Shown here piece after piece: positions 48,926 through 61,328 of a stretch of 64,000 nucleotides of DNA. Both the position numbers and the translations under genes were made by a program. Source of the stretch: Nematostella vectensis (Eukaryota > Cnidaria > Anthozoa > Actiniaria > Edwardsiidae); assembly GCF_932526225.1 (NCBI RefSeq), contig NC_064037.1, positions 7,298,203-7,362,202 on the forward strand. Reading direction: 5' to 3'. The notes beneath the pieces are model-generated. The model was not told the origin of the DNA, made no database searches, and saw nothing but the letters and a program-made list of their open reading frames with translations. The number at the start of each line of letters is the position of its first letter. Positions within the stretch are counted from its first letter, which is position 1.

Positions 48926-49059
48926 TAAAAAATAGGTAGATAGACAGACAGGCAGGCAGGCAGATAGATATATGCTTCCAGGGTGTTTCATGCAGTGCGG
49001 TTTCAGCGCTGAACAGGTTTGCCGTCCTCCAAGGCGGGACATTGCCGCGCACGCACGCA

Positions 49060-49900
49060 CGTGGTTACTGCGCCCTCAGGATGTTAAGCCTTTCTCAAGC
49101 GGGGTGCTTCGCGCGGGGTTGTTACTGCGCATGTGGGATGGTGAGGTTCGCCCTTCTCCCAGGATTCCTCGCGCAGGGCTGTCACTGCGCACGCGACTTT
49201 TCCGGTCAAGTTTTCGCCCAGGAGGCGTCGCGCAGGGTTATTACTGCGCATATGGGATGGTAAGGTTCGCCCTTCTCCCAGGATGCTTTGCGCAGGGTTG
49301 TTACTGCGCAAGCGACTTGGTCCGGTCCGGTCTTCTTCTTGGATGCTTCGCGCAGGGTTGTTACTGCGCACGGTACTTGCTTCAGTTCAGTCTTCGCCCA
49401 GGATACTACTCGCATGGTTGTTGCTGCGCGTGCGGGATAGTAAGGTTCGCCCTTCTCCCAGGATGCTTCGCGCAGGGTTGTCACTGCGCACGCGACTTGA
49501 TCTGGTCTGGCCCTCCCACAGGGTGCTTCGCGCAGGGTTGTTACCGCGCCCGGTACTTGCTTCTTGTCATTCTTCGCCCAGAATACTACTCGCAGGGTTG
49601 TTGCTTCGCGTATGGGATGGTAAGGTTCGCCCTTCCCCCAGGACGATTCGCGCAGAGTTGTTAAAGCACATATGACCTGGTTCGGTCCGGTTTTCTCCTT
49701 GAATACTACGCGCAGGGTTTGTTACTGCGCATGCGGGATGGTAAGGTTCCCCCTTCTCCCAGGATTCTTCGCGCCGGGTGGTTTCGGTGCATACGCGATG
49801 AAAGGTCGCTCGTGCGGGTTGTTTCGCGTAGGGTGTTGCTGCGCAATAGTGAGATAGTTCGTCATCCTTCTCCCAGGATGCTTCGCGCTGGGTGTTACTT
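49060..49900. repeat. ~60-bp tandem repeat with ~180-bp higher order
   Basis: About 14 copies, each with TTCGCGCAGGGTTGTTACTG followed by CGCA and a CTTCTCCCAGGATG block. Alternating variant types repeat roughly every third unit. It lies between the gag-like and RT parts of the retroelement. Confidence 0.9.
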
Positions 49901-50241
49901 TGCATGCGCTATAGCAAGGTTTGCGTTTATCACAGGTCGCTTATTCGAACAGGGTGTTCAAGAAGAGTGTTTACAGCATGGCACATGCAGGTTGGTACGA
50001 CCAGATCTGCTCTGAGGGGGGTTTGATCTACGCCCGCATGGTGCTAAGGTTCACCACCATTCATCGAGCGATTCGACACCGCTCACGGGAGTCCACACTT
50101 CACCCAGGTTTACCAGGGTACTCTATCTTCAAGGATCCTCTGAGGTCGCGGCAGGGGCCAGCTTGCCCCCTCCTCTGTTTTCACTAGAGCCTGCCTGCTC
50201 TAGTGGCTTTGGGAGTTGATGAGTGACTTTTTGTTGCAGCA

Positions 50242-50930
50242 TTGCTCGAATCATTCCCATCGGTGACGCCTCTAAAGCCCGACAGGTTCGCTGCACAGTT
50301 GATTAAACACCCCGATCAACACCTGGTGGCATATGTACTGGATGGTATACGCCATGGGTTTAGAGTAGGATTTGACGGGTCTTCAGAACTCCAGTCGAGC
50401 AAAAAGAATAAGCAATCTACACAGGAGCACCCTTAGGTGGTCGACGATTATCTGGCGAATGAGGTATCGCTAGGTAGAGTGGCTGGGCCGTTTGCATACC
50501 CTCCATTCCCCAACCTACACATCAGCAAATTTGGGGTGATCCCTAAGAGCGGGCAGCCCGGGAAATGGCGTTTGATTGTCGACCTATCATCGCCTGAGGG
50601 CGCTAGGGTGAATGACGGGATTGATCCCGGACAGTTTACCTTGAACTACATACGAGTCGACGATATCATTCGGGCTTTAATCGCAAAATTCGACGTCAGG
50701 TCGGCGTACCGGAACGTCCTAGTCCACCCCTCCGATCGTTATCTTTTGGGTATGAGATGGCGCGCACATTATTATGTTGATCTTGCATTGCCGTTCGGCC
50801 TCCGCTCCGCCCCATACATCTTCAATACAGTGGCCTCTATGGTGGAGTGGATTCTGGTAAACAATCACCGAGTGTCGGACATTATGCAATACCTTGACGA
50901 TTTTATTTTGGCGGGCCCAAATCCCGCCTG
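50242..50930 (+). pseudogene. Reverse transcriptase fragment, DIRS-related, with in-frame stop
   Basis: The frame runs from about 50242, meets TAG at 50434-50436 and continues in the same frame to the satellite at 50930. RT landmarks are GKWRLIVDLSSPEGARVNDG, DVRSAYRNV (motif A), LPFGLRSAPYIF (motif B) and YLDDF (motif C). It would copy RNA into DNA during retrotransposition. Thumb, RNase H and integrase or recombinase parts are missing because the 42-bp array begins just after motif C. The nonsense codon and truncation make it non-functional. Confidence 0.82.
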
Positions 50931-52400
50931 TGGATATCCCTGTGGATATCCCCTGTGGATAGGTGCGCCCACTATCTAACATATTATGGGTGCCCTGTGG
51001 ATAAGTGCGCACATCATCTGACATGTTGTGGTGCCCTGTGGATATGTGCGCACATCATCTGACATGTTGCGGGTGCCCTGTGGATAGGTGCGCACACCAT
51101 CGGACATGTTATGGGTGCCCTGTGGATATGTGCGCACATCATCTGACATGTTGCGGGTGCCCTGTGGATAGGTGCGCACACCATCGGACATGTTGTGGGT
51201 GCCCTGTGGATAGGTGCGCACATCATCTGACGTGTTGTGGGTGCCCTGTGGATAGGTGCGCACACTATCTGGACATGTTGCGGGTGCCCTGTGGTTATGT
51301 GCGCACATCATCTAACAAGTTGCGGGTGCCCTGTGGATATGTGCGCACATCATCTGACATGTTGTGGGTGCCCTGTGGATATGTGCGCACACTATCTGAC
51401 ATGTTGTGGATGCCCTGTGGATATGTGCGCACACTATCTGACATGTTATGGGTGCCCTGTGGATAGGTGCGCACATCATCTGACATGTTACGGGTGCCCT
51501 GTGGATAGGTGCGCACACTATCTGACATGTTGTGGGTGCCCTGTGGATAGGTGCGCACATCATCTGACGTGTTGTGGGTGCCCTGTGGATAGGTGCGCAC
51601 ACTATCTGGACATGTTGCGGGTACCCTGTTGTTATGTGCGCACATCATCTAACATGTTATGGGTGCCCTGTGGATAAGTGCGCACATCATCTGACATGTT
51701 TCGGGTGCCCTGTGGATATGTGCGCACATGCGCACATCATCTGACATGTTACGGGTGCCCTGTGGATAGGTGCGCCCACTATCTAACATGTTATGAGTGC
51801 CCTGTGGATAAGTGCGCACATCATCTGACATGTTTCGGGTGCCCTGTGGATATGTGCGCACATGCGCACATCATCTGACGTGTTGAGGGTGTCCTGTGCA
51901 TATGTGCGCACATCATACTACATGTTGTGGGTGCCCTGTGCATACGTGCGCACATCATACTACATGTTGTGGGTGCCCTGTGCATACGTGCGCACATCAT
52001 ACTACATGTTGTGGGTGTCCTGTGCATATGTGCGCACATCATACTACATGTTGTGGATGCCCTGTGGATATGTGCGCACATCATCTGACGTGTTGTGGGT
52101 GCCCTGTGCATACGTGCGCACATCATACTACATGTTGTGGGTGCCCTGGATAGGTGCGCACTTCATCCGACATGTTTCGGTTCCTGATAGGTGAGTAATT
52201 CTTATGACATGTGGATAGGTGCGCACTTCATTTGACATGTTGTGGGCTCCCTCTGGATAGGTGCGTAATTCATATGATATGTTGTGGGTGCCCTGTGGAT
52301 TGTGTTGTGCACTGCATCATACTTGTTGCGGTTGTCCTTCATCTAACATGCTGTGGGTTCCCTGTGGGTAGGTGTGCACTTCATCTAAAATATTGCTTCA
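50931..52400. repeat. Main 42-bp minisatellite array
   Basis: About 33 copies of a 42-bp unit (GGTGCGCACATCATCTGACA, TGTTGTGGGTGCCCTGTGGATA). Units after about 51895 carry a TGCATA/CATACT variant. Since 42 is divisible by three, most frames stay open on both strands (MCAHHLTCCGCPVD-like). No coding evidence beyond that. Confidence 0.96.
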
Positions 52401-52502
52401 TCTGAGTCGCACTTCATCTAACCATTTTATTCATCTAACACACTTTTGTAATAAGGCATAAAGGAGTTGTTTTTAAGTTCGCACTACCGGGATGAGAAAT
52501 AT

Positions 52503-52661
52503 GTTGTGGTTTGAAATGCTTCTTGGTTTGAAATTGTTAAAACCAGTTTGAAAAAAATTCAAACCATGCCACATTTGTTGTGGTTTGAAATGCTTCTTGG
52601 TTTGAATTTTTTTCAAACTGGTTTTAACAATTTCAAACCAAGAAGCATTTCAAACCACAAC
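52503..52661. repeat. Perfect 64-bp inverted repeat (31-nt loop)
   Basis: The arm 52503-52566 is the exact reverse complement of 52598-52661. The 31-base spacer itself contains a second partial copy of the left arm (GTTGTGGTTTGAAATGCTTC). RNA from either strand would form a 64-bp perfect hairpin. No flanking target duplication was recognised. Confidence 0.95.
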
Positions 52662-53951
52662 AAATATGACATCAAAAATAACCACCACAACAACCAGCGA
52701 ATACATGGTTTATTCTAAGAATTCTTGCTATAGCACTATGACGCAATCCTATATGTCAGGATTTAATTAGTGCGGCTTTGTTTATTGTTCCGATCAATTG
52801 CTGTTTAATTTCAACGATGTCTTCCCTTTTAGTTGCGCTATTTGAAAATAGGTCAAAAGCTTATTTTCTCTGGTAATTACATGCTGATTAATTAAGAAAT
52901 CCACTTCCCTAATTTCCTTACCCATTGTTTAGATGTGATGACCCAACAGTGTTATCTGCTAGTTTTAACAACTTACTTTTTAATATGCCTTTTGCCTGGT
53001 GATATCCGCTACAAGAGACGTCATGTCCTTGTTGTACCGTAGCACCATTATCTTCGGTTCCTGATCTATTTTCTATTAACGTGGTATGCATTCTAAGTTG
53101 GTGAGATTTGGAAAAGAAATAAAAATGCGTTTTTTCTTCTTCAAGCCTTCATTTATTGACTCCATTAGTGAATGGTCAAAAACTCAAAAGACCCGACTTT
53201 TATCTCCATTACAAAAATCCATCTCCAATAGCATATCACAATGCGCTTCACATGTGAAATTTTGACCAAACACACATCGTCAAACGGGACAAAGCACAAG
53301 AAAAAGTAAACATTTGAGAATCTGTGGGTTCTTACACGGACGTAGTAGATTAATAACAAATTTGGATCGGCCATCAGCTGGACTCGGTGTCGGGCATGAT
53401 ATGAAGCAGACGATGATTAATACTATAACTATTGATACTGTATTTGGGGTGTTGTACCGCCTCGACCGCGTAGATAGTTTATGGTGATTTATGATCAATA
53501 TTCTATCTGTTAATACAATATCTATTGATACTGTATTTGCTTGGTTGTACGGTGTCGACCGCGCTTTGTAGATAGCCTACGGCGATTGACGAGCAATACT
53601 CTATCTATTGGTACGATGTGCATAATTCTCATGAAGCAGGCAGTCAGATATTGTGACAAGCGAACCGCTAGACGAGAATTTGTCTGTAGATGAATATCAT
53701 ATCCAATTCTTGTCGGTGCGCTACACCAGTTTCATGCGTGACTCCCTTCAAGGCTTGAAACTACTGGATATGTTTTCTATCTCCTTTCAAAGGGTCCTTG
53801 TTTCGGCAATCCCTCTTACTCAACTTAATTTCGTTTTTAGCTCCTCTACAATCTTCGTAAACCCGTTCCAGTGTTATTCTTGCGTTCTTGTAGTGTGGTG
53901 TACGGTGGCCAGTATAGAGGCCAGTAAGCACTGGAATAAAATATGGACCAA
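52662..53951. other. Unassigned, with a ~105-bp duplication
   Basis: No gene recognised. 53425-53625 holds two diverged copies of a roughly 105-bp unit marked by CTATTGATACTGTATTTG and TCGACCGCG. Confidence 0.55.
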
Positions 53952-55067
53952 TCAGGAGCTGGTTTCGGTCTTCAACTTGCTCCTCTGCTCCACTGAATGA
54001 TTGATCTCGCTCTTCTCCCTACACATGAGCGTGTTGCGCAGCGCTGCGCGGTACTTTGGAAGTCGCCAGCAGTAGATAAACGGATCGAGGAGGACTTTTA
54101 GGAACAGTATAGCGTCGGTCACGCGTATCGCAATGTTGATGGCAATTTCTTCAGACGGAGCCTTCCACTCTATGTGCAGAAATAGATAAAACCCTATGGT
54201 GTGCGGCAACGAGCAAAATAGCAGTACTGCAGACAGAAGTAATGTCACAATCGTCAGCTGCTTCTGATTCGCTTTGCTTTTGGAGATTTGCGCGGTTTTC
54301 TTAGAAGGCTTGATGAGCTCCGTGTTACTGTTGTTGTTACTACTGTGGACGACAAGGGTGTTATCCACGCGTTTTGCTTGAGCACCCATCTTTTCTGATT
54401 TTTTGGAGAAACGTTTGAACGAGCGGAATATGAACGCGTGCGAGATGACCAGTAGAATCGGTATAATCGTCGCATGCAGATACAAGTCCATGCGCCAAAA
54501 CAAGTCCTTTGGAATGTTTGTATTGAAGACCTGTAGTAGACTAAATGCGATGAAGTAAAGCACGACGTTGATCATGCAAATAAGGACGCGACGCGTGGTG
54601 ATTAGGACTCGGTACTTGTGCGGGAATGTGATTGCTATGAACTGAGAGAAGGACAAGGCGAGGACAATAAGAAATGAAGTGCTGAGTCCGACTGTAGACA
54701 TGAATCCAGCGATGGTCGCCAGCAGGTTGATTGTGGGACTCACATTTAGGAAGCCGTAGAAATACCGCGAAAAGTAATAGACGGCAAAGAACGGTTCCAC
54801 TACTAGGCCGGTGAGCAGGTCCACGAGGGCTAAACCAACTATGAAGTAAGTAACTGGCGTACGGAAACACTTTAACGGGTCTTTGTAGATGGCGGCGAGG
54901 AGCAGACCGTTTGCCCCGACCGTGAACGGAGATAAGACGCAATAGAAGATGGCAGAGAGATACTCGCAGTAAAAATACGCGGAGAAATCTGGCATTTGTT
55001 GCGCACTCGTCGAATTGTTGGTCGCCATTCCCGTGCAAACACCGTCACTCACTTGTTTGGAAGCCAC
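53952..55067 (-). CDS. Rhodopsin-like (class A) GPCR, intronless
   Basis: Encodes 371 residues; a second Met at residue 14 is followed by two N-glycosylation sites (N17, N18). Seven hydrophobic segments lie at about 37-60, 72-95, 112-145, 160-182, 190-214, 272-297 and 308-332. Family landmarks are GANG (N53) in TM1, LALVD (D83) in TM2, CSLP in TM6 and DPFIY in TM7. The TM3 DRY motif reads SQF (141-143), so the conserved arginine is glutamine. No cysteine pair is visible for the usual extracellular disulfide. Intracellular loop 3 is Ser/Asn/Lys-rich, and the C-tail has Ser/Thr sites. It would sit in the plasma membrane; the ligand is unknown. Intronless class-A receptors are common in anthozoan expansions. 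Alternative frames here are shadows. Confidence 0.92.
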   Translation of the reverse strand: MASKQVSDGVCTGMATNNSTSAQQMPDFSAYFYCEYLSAIFYCVLSPFTVGANGLLLAAIYKDPLKCFRTPVTYFIVGLALVDLLTGLVVEPFFAVYYFSRYFYGFLNVSPTINLLATIAGFMSTVGLSTSFLIVLALSFSQFIAITFPHKYRVLITTRRVLICMINVVLYFIAFSLLQVFNTNIPKDLFWRMDLYLHATIIPILLVISHAFIFRSFKRFSKKSEKMGAQAKRVDNTLVVHSSNNNSNTELIKPSKKTAQISKSKANQKQLTIVTLLLSAVLLFCSLPHTIGFYLFLHIEWKAPSEEIAINIAIRVTDAILFLKVLLDPFIYCWRLPKYRAALRNTLMCREKSEINHSVEQRSKLKTETSS

Positions 55068-58000
55068 CGACGCGCGCTTGTAGTCTGTATATCGTATTCC
55101 GGGATCGATAGCAAAACCTCCTACACCTATCTAAGCAATAATAGCAACTAAGTGTTTATACAGTTGATATCTATACCGCAAACGTGATTGTTACACTTGT
55201 AGGTCTCTCATAGTTCTGGTCTCTTGCTTGTTTGCGTCGCTGTATATAGAGCCGTGTGATATACGCCAGCCCTGCGCGCGGTACCTTGTGTTAATGTACT
55301 CTGTATATTAATCACTCGGCGTTCAAAATACCATGCGGAAACAAGCCTGGTGACGTCACGAGACTGAAAGAAAAAATGTCATGATTAAAGAATCCGCTAA
55401 ATAAATTGATCGTTAATAGTATAGCATGCGTCCGATATCACCTTCTCTTTTTAACGACCGCGCTATCTGTGGATTCGGAGAATACCTTTTCATTCGTGTG
55501 GTTACCCCTCTTAACGCGCGCTCGAGGAAATCGGCTCTCACTTTAAGGGCTTAGTGAGTTGGCGAATCATACATCGCGTTTACGTATTTCTTACTAACAG
55601 ATGCACAAATCCCGATCGTGACTGAGCGGTTATAAGATTCTTATCGTGTTATTTGTCTCACTTGATTGATTTATGACTCATAGGATTTAGTTTTTCCTGT
55701 ACTCGATATCACCCCTCTCTGAACTACTCCTCTTATAAACACTTAAGAGCTTCGCTTAACAGAAGAAATCAAGCTTTGCTCTGTTTTTAACTCATATTTG
55801 AATGGTAACGTTCCGTGCCTTGTGTTTGTGACAACTTCCCATTTTTCACCCGCCTTTTTGGGCTAAGATGATCCTTTAAAAGGCTCTCGTCTCAAACTCA
55901 GACGATATAGACATTATTCCAAGATAACATTTCACACTTTTAGCTTCGCAAGATTGTAATCATGATTTGATTTCTTTTTCTCGTGCCGAATACGAGTTAT
56001 CTTATTCACTTGCGCAATGGTCTAGACCGTATTCAAGCGAGTTGTTGAAAAAAAAAAAACATGTTTCAGCGTTCGATCACGGTTCATAGTAGGGAAGAAT
56101 TGAAATAAGATGCAATTATTATAATTCTCGTCGGAGCAATCTTATCCAAAATGTTCTGGCCGTTATTTGGCAGTTGAGGACTTGATGTTGTTCTTTTTTT
56201 ATTGTAGCGCACGTAACTCTACTTCAATTTCCTGAAGCTTAATTAAAACCGTTTTCATTATTTTTGAAAAAAAACTCCTGCTTTTGTCTGTTTTTTTTTT
56301 TTAAATAAACTGTTATGACGCGCACTGCATTTTGTTAAATTTCAGCAATAACAACAATCTAAATTAGGCTACCACTGTTATTGAAATAAAACAATTATTT
56401 CTTCATTAGCCCTACAAATTGCTAACGACAACGCAGTTTTCTTTTTAAAGTTGTGTGTGTTTTTTTAGATGTAATTGCATTTTCTTATCTTCAAAGCCCG
56501 GTCGTTAGCTATATTTCATTTATACTGATAATCCAATTTTTTTTTTAGAACTTTTATCGCGTCCCTACGTAAATCATGATATTCGATCAACCTATTTTAG
56601 AAATCCCACAGAAATAAAATAAAATTATCTAACAGAAAGATGGAATCTAACGCAGACGTACTAGTAGTAAACTAGGAGGAACTATACTAGTTTCTCGCTA
56701 GTAAGGTTAAAACGAGAGCAAATAATCCCTTGCATAATATACAATCTTACCCGTTCGATATATGCTGAGAAATCTTTTTGCCGTTAAACTGAAGAAAATT
56801 CAAATAAATTGCTGACTTCTTTACACTTTTAAAAGAACAATCTCTCTCGCTTTGCCCTAGGATAACAATTAAATAACCCATTCAAACCTTTATCAGATCA
56901 CCATAGAAATAAAGTGGTGCGGAATAGAACTTAAAAATTGCACTCTCTCTCTGATATTGCGTCTTTGATAATAATTGTAAATTTGAGAAAGATTCATCGG
57001 TTTTTTTCCACTTTTACGCCCATTCTAGCGCCGGGAGCAAAATTCTAAGCTTCACAAAAAATAGTCAAAACGTCTCCTCACATATCAAGTAGAATATGTC
57101 TTGTCGAGTTAAATAACACAATTTGGGATTTTATAGATTTTGTGGGGTGACAGGGGGCTTATAGATATGTCACAGTTATTAAAAACTTATCTATAACACC
57201 CTGGACATAATACCTCTTTGTTAGAATTATATACATTAATTGTAAAGTGAAACTCATGCAAATTAATTAATCGAATATTCGATGAGAACGGAAATGGGAA
57301 GACAGTTGGTACGTGAGGCATTCAAAGATTGGTAGGAAATTTAAAATGGGAAACGGGAACGAAAACGAAATCCTTGATAATGAAAAAGAACAGGCGAATA
57401 CATAATGGTTGATTGCAACAAGCTCGAAGTTCTTTATTTCAGATAGTTTGTATTGCTATAATATTGCTGCTTTTTATAGCCTTTGGCTAATATTCACTTA
57501 CGCTTACTAGCTAGCGGGGTTAGTGGGTGAAAGCTTTCCATAGTTGGCGAATGTGTCTTACAAAACCCTTGACGATATTTCTTGTCAAAGAATGGGAAAC
57601 AAAGTGCAGTACTAACAAGCGTAACACTATTAAGGAAGTAAGTGCTTCTATTTTTTGCCCTTGGCGCACAAAGTTATAGAAGCTGGTGGGTTAAATTTGA
57701 CAACGCTCACAGCCGCATAGGAACCAAATTGCATTATATACTTATTTAAAAGGAGTTGTGTTGATATAAAAGCAAATAGAAATTAGAACAAGTTTTGGTA
57801 GGGCTTAGGATGGCACATGTGAGGGTGTGAGTATGTGAGGGTGAGGGGAAAAAATAAAAAAGTTGTCTGCCTTACCATTGACCAAAGATAGTCACATTGA
57901 TTTTCTGCAATTCAAGTCTGAAGTCAGAAAGCATAAAATGCCCCCGCAATGAATTTGCAGTTAGTACAAATAAGGAATTAATATGAAAATGACTGCGTTC

Positions 58001-60240
58001 TACAAAAAAAACGACGATTTTTGACTTGATATTTTCTTGATATTATCAACTTTTCAAAATTCGAAGTAAAATTGTCAAAATCCTCAATTGTCATAGATAA
58101 AATGCCAGAAAAAAAGGGGGGGTACCTCGTGGCGCTGATTGAAACTATAGCATGCGAGCACTTTTTAAGATTGTTCTGAGGGAATAAAAGAATAAGTCCA
58201 ATGAAAAAAAAACGTCCAAGAGCACCTTCGTCCACAATATTGTTTATATTACTATTTTTTTCCAAAGTGTGGGTTCTTTTTTAAACCATCAAATGCCAGG
58301 CCCACGTCATCAGCGTTCGACTTCGTCTGTTACGAGAGACCAACATCATATAAATATTCTGATGCCAAGCAAAAGAGGGCTTAATTAAAACACCACTCAA
58401 TATGGGATCATTTTAATGAAGAGGACGTTAACGCACACCTGATAACTCGAACTATTTCAAAATCTTTTTCTACCGGATGATTATGGTTTATAATTCTTTA
58501 CACAAGCCATTTTTAATAATTGTTTTGTTGTTTAATATTTGTTTCTGAATGAATCTCGCCGGGTATGTTCTATGCTTGTTTAGGATCTGGTGGAAAAAAC
58601 ACCTGTTTGTAACAAACCGTTTCCCAAAGATTAAAACGTTCCTTGACGAGCGCTAAGCGGAGAATATGTTATCTAATAAATCTGCAACCATCGATCGATT
58701 CGACATGGGATTGAATAGATTCATGAGCTATTTACCTATAGTTCTAGCTTGTTTGGTTAGTTAAGTCCTTCTACATACGGTTTTTTAGCGATTTTTTTAA
58801 ATGAAAAACCTCTTAATTTCTGCCGATAAACCATAGATTATAACCATGAGATTAAAAAAAGAATATTAATCAAAACGAGGACCTGTTAGCATAAAGCAAT
58901 ATGTAAAATATAATTCAATTCGTCTGTACTTATTTATTTTTACATTATTTAACCGAAGAAAGAAAACTGGTCTTTAAACGTTTTTTTTATTTATTTTCGC
59001 TTAAAGAGCTTTCCACGGTATTTCGTGGTTCAACTGCCCCGTGGAGTCCGTTCACTTCATGCGCAATTAGAATAATTGAACGGAATAAAAACTTACCTAG
59101 CGACTGTCTCTAAATATTTTTCTAGGTATCGAAAAGGGTATTTGTAACTTTTGACAACGGCATCCGTGTCATTTCAATCGGCCCCCGATTCGTTCGTCGG
59201 AAATTTCCCTATTTACGCGCAAACTGGGCGTTTTGTATTTTTTTTTTTTTTGGACATCCCCTATTTCATTAAATTATTCTGTCGAATTCATCGTGAAAAC
59301 AAAAAAAAATTAAAAATAAAGTACCTTTCTAAACTTTTGACTGGTTTGAGGAGACTGCTGGTGTCTTTTGAACCGTTTCTTTAGTGATCTAAATGCGTCT
59401 GTGAAGGCCATCTATTCGGGCGCTCTTTATATCATGATAGCCAAACAGGCATACTAATTCGTTGTTTGATTTTTCACGCTAACCGGAACGAGAGGCGATG
59501 GTTGATGTCTGATTTTCTTCCTTGCGGGATACCAACATGAGACGGCAACAAAGGAAAAAGCTACATGTCAATGACCTTAGCATGGCGCCGCTCACATTTG
59601 GGTTGTTTCACATCTTTTTGGCGCGAAACGCGTCGGTGGGGATGATTTTGAGGCAGAAGAGAAGAGAACGAGGTTGCGCAAGAAATACAAAATGTACATT
59701 ACGCTGGGCAACTTTCATTACGTTTTTTGAAAAGAGGATGTTAATGTACTTTCTTTATAATAGTAAATAGTGAATAGATATAAACAAAACGCTTTATTTA
59801 ACTTTTCCATTGGATTTTCATCAAGTCAACAATTTACTTTTGAATAAAAAGAAACAAACAAAAGAAACATAAAAAAGCGTCTCAAAAGAACCAAGCAAAA
59901 TGAAAGCGCAGTATTTTCTGTATTATTAAACTGCGTATGCGATCATAAAGTTTGTATATAATTACAGAGTCATAGTTGAGTATTCGGCGATCTTTATTTA
60001 TTAATCTGAATTGAAAGGCTGATTAGACAACAAATATCAAGGAAGTATTTCATTACAGATGTTACGTATATAGTAAAAATTGAATTCAGCGCATATTTGT
60101 ATTTTTGGGTAATACATCTATTTGGACATTTAACAAAATGGATCAGATACTGTTTGACTTAAGAAAACGTTCAGCTTCATACAAATATTCTGAGAAATAT
60201 CTTCTTTTGTATAATGTCATCGACTCGGCGCCTTAGCGAA
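55068..60240. other. AT-rich intergenic stretch
   Basis: About 5.2 kb with long A/T runs and only short frames (60-95 codons) lacking motifs or signal peptides. No repeat family or RNA gene recognised. Confidence 0.6.
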
Positions 60241-60244
60241 AAAC

Positions 60245-60420
60245 TCCGGCTAAACATAGCGAAAACAACCGGGTAAATATATAGCGAAAACAACCGGGTT
60301 AACAGCGAAAACAACCGGGTAAACATAGCGAAAACAACCGGGTAAACATATCAAAAACAGCTAACATAGCGAATAACACCGGGGATAAACATAAGCAAAA
60401 AAATCGGTTAAACTGTTGCA
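60245..60420. repeat. ~23-bp tandem repeat
   Basis: About six copies of TAAACATAGCGAAAACAACC plus GGG, degenerating to the right. Confidence 0.85.
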
Positions 60421-60534
60421 AACAAGCTAAGTTTTCCTTGTACACCTTTTGTACGCTCCGGAAATGCGAGTCTTTTTCCTATAATTTTGGAAATTTTACG
60501 AAAGTTTGTCCTCCTCGTATTTCAGAGCAGTAGA

Positions 60535-60640
60535 AGGCCTCTGTTATATTAGGGGGGGAGGGGGGTCACGGGACAGAAACATCAAAAAAAGTAGTTAGGG
60601 TACAGCCACGCTCCTACTAGTCATTTCCTATATATCTATA
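60535..60640. mobile_element. G-rich MITE fragment
   Basis: GAAGGCCTCTGTTATATTAG, a G-run, and ACAGCCACGCTCCTACTAGT then CATTTCCT match the internal part of the hAT-like MITE copies at 1319 and 28953. The right end is missing. Confidence 0.6.
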
Positions 60641-61328
60641 TATAAAAATATTGTGAGTTTAAGGTTGAGGGAGTTTAGTTTAGGGTACCAAAATATGCTT
60701 TATGAGTTTTTTTCAGGCGATTCAAAAGCAAAATCGCGCGCTCTTATAAAACTAAGTATTATCATCGGAGTTTGATGAATGTTGACTTTAATTCCTGCCT
60801 CCTATTCCGAGCTTAGAATTTTTTAGTGACCACAAAGCAAAGTAACGAAAAGATTCGAAAGTGCGTACATGTACTAGGTGTATCCTCTTGTTTCCATGTT
60901 TTAACAGCGTAGTTTATCATAGTTTAATCGAATTTTTTCACCTAAAAATAAAGTAGCGATTCATATTATTCTAATATCATAATATTTGGACGTTTATTTG
61001 CTATTTTCTTTACATTGTACTCTCTTCAACGGTGTGTTTTATTCTCAACTACCTAATAACATAGACTTATTTATCGCCGTAATAATCCCGCTATCCGATA
61101 AACGCAAAAGATGAGAATGACAACACTTTTCTTTGAAATAAAATTTTCTGTACTTATCACCAATAATATTAAGAAAATATCGATCTTCTTTATTATTCCA
61201 TTGGTTCACTAAATTGACAATAATAAAGCTTTCAATAAAGATGTATTTTTGTTGGCGCATAAACTATGCGAATGTTCTGTACTTATCACCAATAATATTA
61301 AGAAAATATTGACCCAACCAGAGATGGA

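Larger units (their letters stand above)
45458..50930 (+). mobile_element. Decayed retroelement (DIRS-related reverse transcriptase) between 42-bp minisatellite blocks
   Basis: A 5.5-kb segment lying between copies of the same minisatellite. It contains, in order, a TATA-like box (47585), a gag-like start (48267), a GATAAT microsatellite, a 60-bp repeat array and an RT domain (50242-50930) cut off by the 42-bp array. The RT sequence style resembles DIRS-type elements. No tyrosine recombinase, RNase H or termini were found, so both the extent and the class are inferred. Confidence 0.55.

Noticed and set aside
48418-49060. Poly-Asn/Asp, Ile/Met, His/Tyr and Ser/Leu proteins
   Set aside because: Pure products of the GATAAT microsatellite on both strands.
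51005-52194. Cys-rich or Thr/Pro-rich repeat proteins on both strands
   Set aside because: The 42-bp unit is a multiple of three and open in most frames. Both strands are equally open, so there is no strand-specific coding signal.
61145-61310. Duplicated 33-bp segment (CTGTACTTATCACCAATAAT and on) as LTR or transposon ends
   Set aside because: It lies outside the LTR boundaries, is short, occurs only twice 126 bp apart, and has no inverted ends. Probably a simple local duplication.
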